A stretch of DNA of 64,000 bases from Mermis nigrescens (taxonomy: Eukaryota > Nematoda > Enoplea > Mermithida > Mermithidae): the NCBI GenBank assembly GCA_036768485.1, contig JAVLUZ010000154.1:37400042-37464041 (forward strand), read 5' to 3'. A model generated the notes under the pieces. It was not told the DNA's origin. It saw nothing but the letters and a program-made list of their open reading frames with translations, and searched no databases. Every line of letters starts with the position of its first letter. Positions within the stretch are counted from its first letter, which is position 1. The position numbers were made by a program, and so were the translations under genes. Positions 1 through 10,952 of the stretch are shown in pieces.

Positions 1-290
1 TCGATATTAGGGTCCGATCTAGTTATCGAAGTTTGATTAATGCGTGATCGCACGGTAGTCAATAACAGTTCATCTTCAGACTGTGTATTGCTCGCGGCAT
101 TTAGTGACGCGGGTAATTTATCATTATTCGCCTTACTGGATACGTCTTTCGTATTTGTGTCATTACTCGCAGAATTACTCGCGCTATTAGAGTCAACAGG
201 CGCGGTGGGTAATTGGCGAGATGACGTAGGTGGCGTAGAAGGTTTTTTCAATTTAGCGGGCGGTGTCCGCAAAACCTTTTTTCCTGCCAT
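1..290 (-). CDS. 5' end of an unidentified low-complexity protein (partial)
   Basis: On the minus strand an open frame begins at ATG 290-288 in a good context (AAAATGG) and stays open for 96 codons to the window edge. It begins MAGKKVLRTPPAKLKKPSTP and continues as a Ser/Thr/Asn/Ala-rich, apparently disordered stretch (SNSASNSASNDTNTKD and so on). Its codons are richer in G/C than the flanking DNA. No signal peptide or domain is visible. I do not recognise the family. It could be the disordered N-terminus of a host protein or the start of a gag-like retroelement protein; the relatively GC-rich 400-1150 region upstream could be a promoter/5'UTR or an LTR. The C-terminus is outside the window. 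Confidence 0.5.
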   Translation of the reverse strand, partial: MAGKKVLRTPPAKLKKPSTPPTSSRQLPTAPVDSNSASNSASNDTNTKDVSSKANNDKLPASLNAASNTQSEDELLLTTVRSRINQTSITRSDPNI

Positions 291-1950
291 TTTTAGGTAT
301 CAAAAATGTCGAAAAATATGGCCTTGGGTAAAAATAAATTTCAGTACGTCGAAATTTTGCCCAAAATAAATGTTTCGAATTAGGCCTTTGTCGATCCGAA
401 AAACAGGTTTTTTCACGTGAATAGTATTTGCTTACGTGAAGTAAGATATACCTGACGTAAAATGATCGAAGACAGGTAGGACTAAGCCTAAAGCGCAAGA
501 AAGTGTACGTGGTTAGAAAAACAGGTAGGTAAAGACTTCAGTGACGGAATTTCTTCGTCAAGAGAGAAAAATGATAAATCGTCGCCTGCGGGTCGACGTT
601 TATAGAAAAATGCAAGCGTGAGAGCTGCCTTCGTCGATAAAGATTCGACGGAAATAGAAAAATAACGATGACTTTACCACGATACACAAAATCTTTACCA
701 CGGACGCTTACTTAAATTGCGCACTGCCACGATCGCGGTCGATACAACAACAAAGGTGAACGAAACGTTACACATATTTAGATGGCCAAAATAATGATTT
801 TTGGATCGAAAAATAATTTTACGATGATTGATCAGTTCGGCTGTAGCTAGCAGCCTAAAAGAGGGAACATCCAGTGTAAATGTAGGGGCCTGCGTCTACA
901 AGAGCGACACAGACCGGCCACATTACCTTCGAGAGTTACTTAGGTACGTAGGTACTTAAGTCTACGCTTAGCGCTGGCCCCGATCGCGCAGCCCTGGATA
1001 GCTTTCGATCTTTGGGCCCTTACAGACCTTACGGCTTCGATCCCCTCAGCCCTAATATTGCTGGCTGCTTCTGGTCGGGTGATCTCAGCAGCTACGCCCT
1101 AAGACCTAAGGCTACCTACCTAATCTCGGAATTTGCCGCGGAGGTCAGTTGACCTATCTCAATGCTCAAGTTGAATATTTAACTTCTTTTCCAATCAGTG
1201 CCTGATCCGAAATGTTTTTGGTTCCTAATATGTGTAGCACAATAAACTTTGAAAACAACAACATTGAGCTCTACACTGATCAACCATCTCTAAAGATTAA
1301 ATAATATTTTTGATTAATTTTTGGTTTAAGAAAAGATTTAAGACTTTCGAATAAATATAGCAATCATACGGACATTACCTATCCTTCCACTCGGATGAGT
1401 TGAAATCCTCGACGTGGGCAATAACCGACCTAACCCTCGGTATAACCAAAAACCCCTGGGTAGGTTTTTCTCTATTTTATTTCGAACGAAGAATCCACGG
1501 CCTATAGCCGGACAACCAAAGTAAAGCAAAAAGAAAAACGAAAACGTACGGACTATACACACGTACGATGGCCAACAAGACTGCCAACAACACAACTCAC
1601 AAGAACTCTCAGTACACTGGCCTCAAGGACCATTACAGTAAAATAAACAAAGATCAAATCAACGTAATACTGATACACTTTTATCTCAGATCGAATGTTA
1701 TCGATTACACAAGCGGTATGCATGAAACAATTACTATTATCATACACTTAACTCTATGCTACCGGACAAGTATCTTATTGTGTTTTATTATAGAAAATTG
1801 GGGAAAAAGTGGGAAGACCGAAGGCATAGCCCACAGTACACTATCGTAGATAGCTACTAGTATTGGCTATGTGATGGCTATCGCGAACTGCTAAGGCAAG
1901 TTCGCCTATACGTGTAACTCTCGCAGTTACAACAGCATAGCAAATCTGTG
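291..1950. other. Non-coding region upstream of the left-edge ORF
   Basis: No convincing gene. The stretch 850-1150 is noticeably more GC-rich than the surroundings, as a 5'UTR/promoter or LTR of the leftward ORF at 1-290 could be. The open frames at 1338-1849 overlap on both strands and show no domain. Confidence 0.3.
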
Positions 1951-1954
1951 GGAT

Positions 1955-2460
1955 TCAGCATCGAAAAATTCTTAAAAAGTGTTTTTCGGGCCGAAAACAA
2001 ATAAATACTTCTCAAAAACAGTTTTCCAATGTTTCAGCGCTTCTCGTTCTTTCTAGAACATAAAAACATGGCGAAATTTCGAAAAAATTCTAGTAAATTG
2101 AACACACGCGAAGCGCGGATTTCACTTTAAGCAAAAATAAACTAAAAATGTTTAATGATAAAATTTTTGACAATCCTGAGGTAGCTGTGGGGGGAAAGGG
2201 GGACTAGTACCCCCAAAATTTTAGGAACTGCGAGTACTTTGCACAAGGGTAGTACCTTTTCACCTATGAGCCTAAAATTTTCGAGAGCTTCGCGCTGAAT
2301 TGTTTTTGCATAACTTTCATCTTACAAACAGCTCAAATTTGAGTAAATGTTATAATTAGGTATGTCGAAATTTTCTGACGCTCGCGCAGAATCATTTATT
2401 TTTCGTGTTGTTTTTTGTTGCAATGTACCAGAATCAAGTATAAAGCTAGCTAAACAATTT
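1955..2460 (+). repeat. Rpt-A copy (GCGCGAAGCGC family)
   Basis: Diverged copy carrying the family hallmarks in order: a stretch like AAAAATTCTTAAAAAGTGTT, the CTCGTTCTTTCTAGAACATA block, then CGCGAAGCGCGGA. The same order recurs near 7.8, 9.2, 14.5, 23.5, 31.9 and 63.2 kb. Confidence 0.6.
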
Positions 2461-3594
2461 TTCAGCATGGTCGTGTTTCATATAATGATAAATATGTGTG
2501 CTCATCGTATAGGACATACTGTTTGAATATCATCGAAATCAAATTTAACTTTTTTATTTCATAAATTTTTTCCAGTATATAGAGCTCGATGAAAAACGCT
2601 ACCATTATTTTCAGCTCTCTAAAAATATTTGTTGAGACGTCTGACTCCAACATTTTAGTCCCCCCAAACTCGGAATGTCAGCTAGCCTGCATGTACTATA
2701 AATAACGCAAATATGACAATTGCAGCTTATCAAGGCAAAAGAAATCAAGATATCTTCTTTTGAGGCAGATATGTATCACGGGATCGAATTGAATGAAAAT
2801 TTATTTATTATCGTCATCAGGTCAATCTTTAAAAATGGTAGGCGTTTGCTGAAACAGGAAACTTAATTCGCAAACAAATACAACCTTCTATTAGTTTATT
2901 TGCTCACTATTTTCTGGTTCATAAAAGGAAGAAACCGTTGTTGAGTGATTCCTTGAAATCGTTCCACATTCTAGAAACTTATTTTCGCGCCCTGAAACAG
3001 ATTTAAAACATTAAAAAACTGAAACCTTGATTAGCAAGGTAAAGCTTACTTTGCAAGATTCCTTGACACAATTCTTGTGGAGCGTTATAAGTAGAAGAAA
3101 CTGGCAGTGTTATCGTATGATTAAACTTAAATCGCGATGAAAAAAGTGTGTCGTTGAAATTATTTGGAAAATCGCCAACCTGCGTCAGAAATCAAAAAAT
3201 TAGCTGACAGTGGCGAAGCTTAGAAGCATAATGAATGGTATTCCGCTTAATTATAATTGAAAAACTTTATATAAAGAGATTTATGCAGCAGATTAAATAT
3301 ATCAAATACTAAAAGACAGAAGCCAATCAAAAAGCTTAAATTAACTAATTAATCATAGTAGTAAGTGGTCAGTGAGTTAGAGATGAATTATGATTGCTCC
3401 CACAGACAATCTTTTAATTTTTTTAATTTTAAATTTCTTTAAAATCACTATCGATTTCGAAAAATTTTTTTAATTTTTGAATTTCTTAACAATTCTCATT
3501 TAACAGCTTGAGTGAAGTCGCGAAACGAAGCAAGATGCACTTCTGCTCTGATTCACAGCTAATACTATAATAATAAGTATTCATTTACAATATT
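2461..3594. other. Intergenic/3' region without recognised features
   Basis: AT-rich sequence with homopolymer tracts (for example 3415-3480). No domain-bearing ORF or repeat family was recognised. Confidence 0.3.
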
Positions 3595-3769
3595 CTATTT
3601 GTTCTTAAGATTTTCAAGCCATTGTACCACTTTTATCAAAAAATTATGCATGACATGTTTCTTGTCACCAAACAGTTTATCTGTTAATGGACATTTATAT
3701 GGCTTAATGAGTACGAAGAAATCGTGATTGTATTCTCTAAATACTTTTCCAGATGAATAATTAGCTTTT
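3595..3769 (-). CDS. Possible terminal coding exon, unidentified
   Basis: A 58-codon frame follows a plausible acceptor (TTCTTATCAG at 3779-3770) and ends in TAG at 3597-3595. It contains EYNHDFFVLIKPYKCP and HNFLIKVVQWLENLKNK, which look more protein-like than the repeat-derived ORFs nearby. It lies 0.7 kb downstream of the last receptor exon on the same strand, but its acceptor needs phase 2 whereas exon 21 ends in phase 0, so I cannot join it to the receptor. It could be the end of another gene or chance. Confidence 0.25.
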
Positions 3770-3859
3770 CTGATAAGAAAATTTTAAAAAGCGCGGAATG
3801 GTTGTAATAACATCGCTAACTGCGTCGCTCAATCATTATTATCTCTTTTCACAGCTTGC

Positions 3860-4113
3860 ACGCACACCTGGGCGTAGAGGAGGTTTAGGGGGTATGCACC
3901 CCCCCCCCGAGAAACCAAAATACCCCCCAGAAACCAAATACCCCCAGAATTCAATTTTTAATTTTTTTCGTGAATTTTTTGATGCCAACGGATAGTGCTT
4001 GATGAGAAACGTTGAAAAATGGTGTTTTTCCGCCATACCCATATTTTTAAGGCCATTTTTTGACCTTTGAAAAATCTTACACCCCCCCCCAATTTTGGTG
4101 ATGCCCACGTATG
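3860..4113 (-). repeat. Rpt-B copy (G-run family)
   Basis: Minus-oriented copy running from CACACCTGGGCG to GATGCCCACGTATG, with C-runs at 3901-3908 and 4083-4090 (plus strand). The internal block AACGTTGAAAAATGGTGTTT is shared with the other copies. Confidence 0.7.
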
Positions 4114-4199
4114 CTTGTAAGTACTTAGCGAGCATTGTAAATCAGAACTATGGACAATTTAGAAAGTTTTTGGGAGAAATAAGGTACAGTGAAGGACGA

Positions 4200-4375
4200 A
4201 AATTTAAGAAAATCAAAATTAATTTGCAAAATTGTTTGAAAATTATCAGAAAATGTTGAATCAAAATAATTTTTATGTAATTTTAGCATTTACCATATGA
4301 GGCCATTTTGGCACAAAAAAGCTCTCCGGCTGACCTCTTCAGACCTACCATGCAGCAAATCTATGGTTACGGTGA
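4200..4375 (+). repeat. Rpt-C fragment
   Basis: The 3' part of the family: an AAATTGTTTGAAAATTATCAG-like stretch, then GAGGCCATTTTGGC, AAAAAGCTCTC and a terminal block like CATGCAGCAAATCTATGG. Confidence 0.45.
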
Positions 4376-4484
4376 TAAAGGATCAGCTCAATGCAATTGT
4401 TGTATACTATTATCTCTACGATAATTTCCAATCTTTGATTGGGAGTCAAAAATTATGTTCAACAGACTAATGTGATTTGCTCAC

Positions 4485-4612
4485 CGCATAAATATGACCA
4501 GAGGCCGATTGCGTCTTGATGTAGCTTTTAACCTGTCTCCGATATTTGTTGAACAGATAGGCCTTACGCAAATACAAGCATAATAGCAGCAGCGTGGCTT
4601 GAATCAAGATGC
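4485..4612 (-). CDS. Receptor exon 21: TM7 and start of cytoplasmic tail
   Basis: Acceptor TTTTAAG|GC at 4613, phase 1, matches the phase-1 donor of exon 20. The join reads RDALLSYG-ILIQATLLLLC, a good TM7. The usual class C P-K-x-[YW]-x-I element after TM7 is replaced by LYLRKAYLFNKYRRQ: the Lys stays, the Pro is Arg. A donor GCG|GTGAGC at 4484 would continue to an unseen exon. Reading through it instead adds VSKSH and a TAG at 4469-4467, which would be a short natural end. No clear AATAAA was seen just downstream, so the end is undecided. Confidence 0.7.
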
Positions 4613-5470
4613 CTTAAAATCTTTTTAATTTTATTCAAGCCACAAAAACATCTTTTGATTATGCAAGCATATGCTTTTCTGTTTGATGCAGGTTAGTCTT
4701 CCTTTTTAAATATTTTTTACATAACTCGTTTTTGCATTTTACTTCATCTCTCTTCAATCTTCTGCAATCTTTTTATGAAATTTTTTTAATTTCTGACTTT
4801 TAATTAATTTTAATTTCAATTAATTAATTTAAAATTTTAACTTTTAAGATCCAATCCTCACAGTCTTCCCGACTGCGCAAGGTTCCCAAAACCGTATATA
4901 TTTTCCGACTGTACAGCCTTTCCGACTGTACTTAAGCGCGTGATTAAAGTAAACCCAGTTCAAGTTTAGTCTCCCAAACTATACTTAGAATTTCTGGTGA
5001 TGCAAGATAGAACCAGAATTCAGAGATAAGATTGAAAATCTTACAATTATCAAAAGTACACAAGTAGATTAGGTTAAGATTTTAAAAATTTTTTTGCTTA
5101 CTCAAGCATATGCATGTTCGCGGAACATAATCTGAATATAAGCCTTAAAAGAATATGGAAATGATTCCAATTTTTTAAAGAAAAGTGTTGTAGACATTCC
5201 AAACGAATAATAAAAACATTACAGAATACAGCAAAAAATCTGGATATTAGAATTGCATTGACAAAACAGCTTGGATAATTTTGAGCTGAAACGAGGCCCT
5301 GTTATTCGATGCAACCTGTCGCTATCCCCTTGTTAGTAAAATTTATTGACAAAATCCCTAAAGCGAACTGTTGCATGTTGACATCGATATATTTATTACA
5401 TATCACAAAATGTACCTATATTTTGTATGTATTATATTTTATGATACATGTAAATTATATTATGCATGTA

Positions 5471-6470
5471 AAGCCCGAAACGTACTTCACGCGATTCGCG
5501 CCGCAGAGGGGGTTTGCGGCCACAGTATACCCAAAAATGTGACGTCATGGCGCGAAACTGGCGCGGCGAAATTCATCTGCCGCTTCGCGTCACCTAGGCA
5601 TACTTCACGCGGCGCAGTCGCCGCGCGGCAAGAAAAAAATGGCGCCAACTGGGCGACCCTTCGCCGCTTCGCTGCCGCTTCGCTCGATGTTGGCATACTC
5701 CGCGCGAATTGCCGCAATGATAGCGCGTTGATTTCTTTCATAATCGATTTTTTTAAAATCGGCGAAAGCTCATTTAAATTCATTTATGATTCTGGGGGGG
5801 TGCAAGATTTTTCAAAGGTCAAAAAATGGTCTTAAAAATGGTGGTATGGCGTAAAAAACACCATTTTTCGACGTTTCTCATCAAGCACTAACCATTGGCA
5901 TCAAGACATTGCGGATAAAACGAAAACATTTTCAAAAATTGAATTCTGGGGGTATTTTGATTTCTGGGGGGGATATTTTGGTTTCTGGGGGTGGGGCTGC
6001 ATACCCCCCAAACCCCCCACGCCCAGGTGTGCTTCTATGACATTTCAAAATCGACGAAGATCGTTTGCGCTCACGTAGATACGTACTTCATTATAGATTC
6101 ACAGCAGATCGATACCGGCGCACCTCATTAGCATTCGCGAGGAAAGTCCAAACGTTTGGACTTCTGCGGCGCGGCGAAAAAATTCGAAAAAATGCTAAAA
6201 ATAGACATTATTTGCTTCTCGCCGCGCGGTGAAGTATGCCATGAAAAGCGGCGAAAAAATTGGACTTTAGCGAATTTGGTTGCGGCGCGGCGGCCGCTTG
6301 AAGTATGCCTTGGGCCGCTTGAAGTATGCCTTGAAATGCGGCGCGGCAAACTTCGCGCCTCGCCGCGCGGCGTCAGGAAGTATGCCATGGGTCAACGCGA
6401 ATTCGGCGCGGCGACCGCTGCGGCGAATTTGTGCCGTTCGCCGCGCCGCGTGAAGTATGTTTCGGGCTTA
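5471..6470. mobile_element. GC-rich foldback element with GAAGTATGCC repeats
   Basis: The ends are inverted copies: AAGCCCGAAACGTACTTCAC at the left and its complement GTGAAGTATGTTTCGGGCTT at the right. Both arms (5471-5720 and 6110-6470) consist of degenerate repeats of GCGCGGCGAAGTATGCC-like units, which makes this the most CpG-rich part of the window. An Rpt-B copy at 5786-6032 interrupts the centre. The long frames here (5371-5835, 6156-6545 and their antisense) are by-products of the base composition. Confidence 0.6.
5786..6032 (+). repeat. Rpt-B copy nested in the GC-rich foldback
   Basis: Contains TGGTGGTATGGCGTAAAAAA, the CGACGTTTCTCATCAAGCAC block, G-runs, and the terminal GCATACCCCCC then CACGCCCAGGTGTGC. 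Confidence 0.75.
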
Positions 6471-6502
6471 AGTGAGAGGAAGAATATAGAGGTTAATATT
6501 AC

Positions 6503-7004
6503 CGTACGACAGCAGTGCGTCTCTATACGGCACATCCACGTTTAGCACTGCAGGAACAAACGAAATCCAGTTGCCTAGAGAACCTAAGCAAATGCCGATA
6601 ATCCACTTGATTTCAGAATGTTTAGAATTCAAGTGACAATAGGAATAAGAACTCCAGATCGAACAAATGAGTATTAAAGTGATGATGTATATGTTGTTTA
6701 TCAATAAAATAAACTCAAAATTTTTCCCTGGGCTACATCTATTGTATCCTTTCTTGCTGAAATTTCCGGAAAGACTAGAATCATCATTTCCATCTTCTTG
6801 AATGCTCAGATCAAAATTGTTATTGTTGAGGACAACGAATGTCAGGAAATCATTGCCAAATTCAGAAACAAAAAACTGCAAAGAAATCATCAACTGAATG
6901 ACGACCGAAGCGAAAGCAGCGAGAAATAGAGACCAAGGGTCAGATGATTCGCTGCGACTTGATTCCCGGTCGTCCGGGGCCCTGTTATACTGCGTATGGA
7001 TTAT
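6503..7004 (-). CDS. Receptor exon 20: loop 2, TM4, TM5, TM6
   Basis: Acceptor TTTTGCAG at 7005, phase 0, continuing exon 19. The order is intracellular loop 2 (hydrophilic, RESSRSESSDP), TM4 (WSLFLAAFASVVIQLMISLQ), a long Asn/Asp-rich second extracellular loop with an N-glycosylation site (NFS) and the conserved Cys of NRCSPG, TM5 (FILLINNIYIITLILICSI), then HSEIKWIIG leading into TM6 (GICLGSLGNWISFVPAVL). The E and K before TM6 match the class C third intracellular loop. Donor TAC G|GTAATA at 6502. Confidence 0.9.
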
Positions 7005-7724
7005 CTGCAAAATTACAGTGATAAGTTTCTAAAACTTAGTAGAGCTCCTAAAATGGTGATGAAATGATTATTAGTCTCAGTCCGGTCTAATATAATGGTG
7101 CAAATGCAGCGGGCACTGATTTGAAAAAAATCCAATTGGTTTTAGAGATGGCCCTGTAAAATCAACGAAACTGAAGCTGCATAGTAGCCCTGGCTAAAAG
7201 ATTCTTACAATCCGATACCTGAACATATATACTTTGAGAATGGGCCAGACAGACCCCCATATTAATTCGAAGAACTTTTTTTGTTTAGCGACTTAATTGT
7301 GAGAAAATCTCAGATTCAGATTAAACATATATACTGTCAGATATTATTTCAAAAAGATAACTTTTTCATAAAAATGAAATACAGAATGAAAAAGTTAATT
7401 ACCTTTTCGCATTCTTGTAAAGATTTTTCTTAACTCCTAAACATCTCATCCCCTTGAGCCTTCTATAAATCATGTGTCAGAGCGTTTGAAGAATTTACAC
7501 AGTTGACTATATAATCACATGCAATCAGGGTGTAGGGGTGACGCTTTTTAAATCTATTGTCTATTTCACATAAATCTGCGGTTATCCATTTAGCAAAGTG
7601 CCTTGCTTAGCTCAATCCTACTTTTCATATATGCGAATTTAGCCAAGCTGAATTTGAAGTCTAATACGACGACAAAATTGAATACAATCAGTAATTTATC
7701 AAATACAGGTTCAACGTACTGCAT

Positions 7725-8062
7725 GGGAATTCGGGGGGAGGTCATTTCCGAAAAATTTTCAAAAAATACTTTTTGGGTTTTAAAACTTTGAATCTACGGC
7801 AAAAAATACTGTTTTTCAACTTTTTCGGAACTCGTTCTTTCTAGAACATAAAAACAAATATAACAAAATTGAAAAAATTTTGGTAAATTGAGCAAAATAT
7901 AGTCAAAAACGAGTTTAAGCACCAAGCGCCGGAAATTTGACACTTTTGGACCAAAATATAGATAAAAATGCTTAAAAGCAAAGTTTCTATGATTTTTCGG
8001 AAAATTGACAATTCTGCGAGGTCAGCAGCCATTCTGCGGAGGGGTGTACCCCTAGAATACTG
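7725..8062 (+). repeat. Rpt-A copy
   Basis: Contains the CTCGTTCTTTCTAGAACATA block, then AGCACCAAGCGCCGGAAATT and a CAGCAGCCATTCTGCGGAGG end. Confidence 0.75.
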
Positions 8063-9084
8063 ATAAGGTTCAAGTCTGGTTTGAGCCAAAGAATACAGAA
8101 ACCAGATCTCAAACGAAAATGTTGTAAAACATCTTTCATCTTCTTATCTTTTCAATGAAAATCTATTTATCCAAGCTCATATCTAGTCCCTTATCGAGTG
8201 ATTTCACTATTTTTGTAGATATTCGAAAATATATCTAGTGAATGAGGGCGGATTTATCATAGCTTATAAAAAAATAATCATACGTTAATTTTTTCCTCTT
8301 TTACAATACTACTCGACTCGGGCATCCCGATCATTCAAAAGTCATCGAATCAATGCAGCGTTGAGCCACGAACAATGGCTCTAGAATGATTAACTTATTG
8401 AGTGCGTGACGCCTTAACGCTAAATTTTAGTGACTTAAAAATCTTAAGATACGACGGCTGAACTATAACTTAAAAGACGACGAAATTTAAAAAGTTTTCA
8501 ATTTAATAATTTAAATCTCTACTCTACAAGTACGTGAGTTTTCATAATTCGTCAGAATGTTTAAGCGGATTCGGAGGTTCTCAACACGACTGATATATGT
8601 AAATATCAATATATCCTTATTTTAACTACTGTATTAATGTCTCACAGCTAAAGCGATTAGAAAATGAAAATAATGTGCAAAATAACTTTTAATTGGTGTA
8701 TGAATTATAAGCACTTTTGCCTAATTATTCTGTCATTTATCTGCTTAATTACTCTATTTTACTTTATTTGGTAAGCATAATTTTACGATTAATGCCTCCT
8801 GAATCTCTTTCGTGAAAAACTTTTCGCAATTTTTGTATCAATAGGAGGCAATAGGAAACCAATGGCTTTTTGCACATGATTCGGACTTCTCAAAATGCGG
8901 AAACTGCTGACTTATCACACCAGACCCTCCGTGTTTAAGCATGATCGAACTAGATTAACTGTAGGACATGTACATCATCCTATCCAACCCGAGCATTCGT
9001 CTGTGTATTTTGCATTGACAGAAATCAAAACTGCTAGTCGACTCATTCGCACAAAATGAAATAATGCTAACCATACATATACAG

Positions 9085-9420
9085 CAGGTCCAAAAATTTT
9101 TAAAAAGTGCCTTTTTCGGTTAAAATTGATGGGCATACATAATAAACACAGTTTTTTGACGTTTCAGACAAGGCTCGTTTTTCTAGAATATAAAGACGTA
9201 TAAAAATTTCGAAAAAATTTGAAAAAATCGCGTAAAATAGCAAAATATAGTCAGAAACTGTGCATATGGTGCGAAGCGCCGAAAATTTGCGACTTTTGAA
9301 CCAACGGTGAGCTAGAAACGCATAAAAAGGCACACTTTTACAATTTTGACGAAAAATCAACTATTCTGGGGATCGCAGCCATTTAGCGGGGGAGGGGGGG
9401 TGGGGTCAGTAGCCATTCTA
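9085..9420 (+). repeat. Rpt-A copy
   Basis: Starts after CATACATATACAGCAGG. Has the GCTCGTTTTTCTAGAATATA block and GTGCGAAGCGCCGAAAATTT, and ends in CAGTAGCCATTCTATGG. Confidence 0.8.
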
Positions 9421-9480
9421 TGGAGTGAAACCCCCAATAATACGTATGATGCTAACTATCTCTAACCGAGCAAGGCTCAC

Positions 9481-9605
9481 CTTCACTAGAAGAGGTCCAA
9501 ATATAAGAGCAAAGCACATTCCAAGCAGGTGTTTTCGAAACAAGCAAGAGATGTGAGTAGGTTGACTTATGAAGGCGAACGTTGTCGTATATAGAATCAG
9601 TAATC
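9481..9605 (-). CDS. Receptor exon 19: end of TM2 to TM3
   Basis: Acceptor TTTTTTTCAG at 9606 with two leading bases completes the phase-1 codon of exon 18. The join reads YIMLIG-LLILYTTTFAF, the second half of TM2. Next comes a short loop and the conserved Cys that opens TM3 (THISCLFRKHLLGMCFALIF), ending GPLLVK at a phase-0 donor AAG|GTGAGC. In the family this Cys bonds to the Cys in loop 2, present in exon 20. Confidence 0.9.
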
Positions 9606-10014
9606 CTGAAAAAAACAAGGTGAAGAAAAACACAGAAGTAAGCAATAAATCAATTTAGACTATCATCAATGTTTTTAACAGTCATGAAACGATTACAGCA
9701 AATGAAATAATGATGCTAGAGCCTTCTTTCTTACCGATACGAGTATATTCTATCAACGCTTTTCGAATCAATACTTCTGACCATAAGTGCACAGCATATA
9801 GGGTCCGGGGGTTAGCCCGGTCTAAGGGCTAACGACCAGAGAGCTTTTCGAGCTAATAAGGTACAAAATAAACTTCAAATAGCAAAAACTACGCCAAAAT
9901 CGACAATGTCTGGTCGATTTCAAACTTTTTTTGTAGAAAGGCTTAGAGTTTTGTCCGTTTTTTCCTTATTTTACCCAAAAAATTACGTCTTGTCTTTTTG
10001 GAGAAACTATACCG

Positions 10015-10290
10015 TCAAATAGATATGCACATGGAGGTTTGGGAGTTTATCCCCTGAATGGGAGAATGGAAAACTTTTTGGCGAAAATGAGCAAAAGTTC
10101 GACCAACAAATTTATGAAAGTCAATAATTTCTCATCAAAAGTGCTTGAAATTGATCAGAAATTGTGTTTAAACATAGTTTTTACGCTCGTTTATGCCATT
10201 TTTTGAGGCCATTTCGGCTTAAAAAACTGGCTGATCCCCAGACCAACTAACCTCACCCACACTGACCATTCAGTGCGTACAGGATCGGTC
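10015..10290 (+). repeat. Rpt-C copy
   Basis: Runs from ATGCACATGGAGGTTTGGG through AGAATGGAAAACTTTTTGGC and TTTTGAGGCCATTTCGGCTT to a diverged end, CCATTCAGTGCGTAC. Confidence 0.6.
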
Positions 10291-10952
10291 AACTAGCTAT
10301 CCACAGTGTTTTGCAATCAACGCTTTCTTAGTAATAGTCTGAATTTGATAAAAATTTGGCCTAAGATGAACTATTTGATGACAAAACAAGTTCCAAAGTT
10401 TCGTAGGAAACAAGCAAGTTAATCAAACACTACACTGCTTCTACGAGATCACTATCCAACTCCATTGAATGTTGACCTCTTTTCGATATTCAGTATTGTT
10501 TTCATTCTCATCTCTGTAATAACTTCAATGAAAGCCAATCAAATGCAACTTAAAGCTCAGGAATACTAGCAGAGCTTTTCGTGTGCACTGCAGCACCTTT
10601 CTCATGTTGACTACATTTTTGCCAGAGCATCTTATATCTATGTTCTTATGCTTTTCTTTGCAGCCAGTCTTCTCAAATTCAATACAATAGATTCTTTGCA
10701 CGAGTCGTCAATCATAACTTATTTCCTTATCGAATTGACGCTAGTCATGAAGTTCAGATATTGTCAGACGAAATGCAGACTGTTTTTTTATTTAAATAAG
10801 CTGCATTTCGTTACAGTTCAAATAGCAGAGTTAGTTTTTATATAAGATTATGAAATATCAGCGTCGCCATAATCTAAATACCATTATTTTTCTATGGCCG
10901 AAATCTATTATTATATGTTATGAGTATTAATGACTAAAACTTCTTTATTTCG

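Larger units (their letters stand above)
4613..6502 (-). other. Intron 20, holding a GC-rich foldback element
   Basis: Phase-1 intron, donor G|GTAATA at 6502. Up to 5470 it is AT-rich with no recognised feature. From 5471 it holds the GC-rich element with an Rpt-B copy inside, each listed separately. Confidence 0.6.
7005..9480 (-). other. Intron 19 with two Rpt-A copies
   Basis: Phase-0 intron (donor AAG|GTGAGC). It contains Rpt-A copies at about 7725-8062 and 9085-9420. 7005-7720 and 8065-9080 show nothing recognisable. Confidence 0.6.

Noticed and set aside
1553..1849. Overlapping ORFs on both strands
   Set aside because: No domain, signal peptide, splice support or second line of evidence.
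5371..6545. Long ORFs of 86-154 codons on both strands
   Set aside because: They lie in the CpG-rich foldback and Rpt-B sequence, overlap on both strands and have repeat-like translations.
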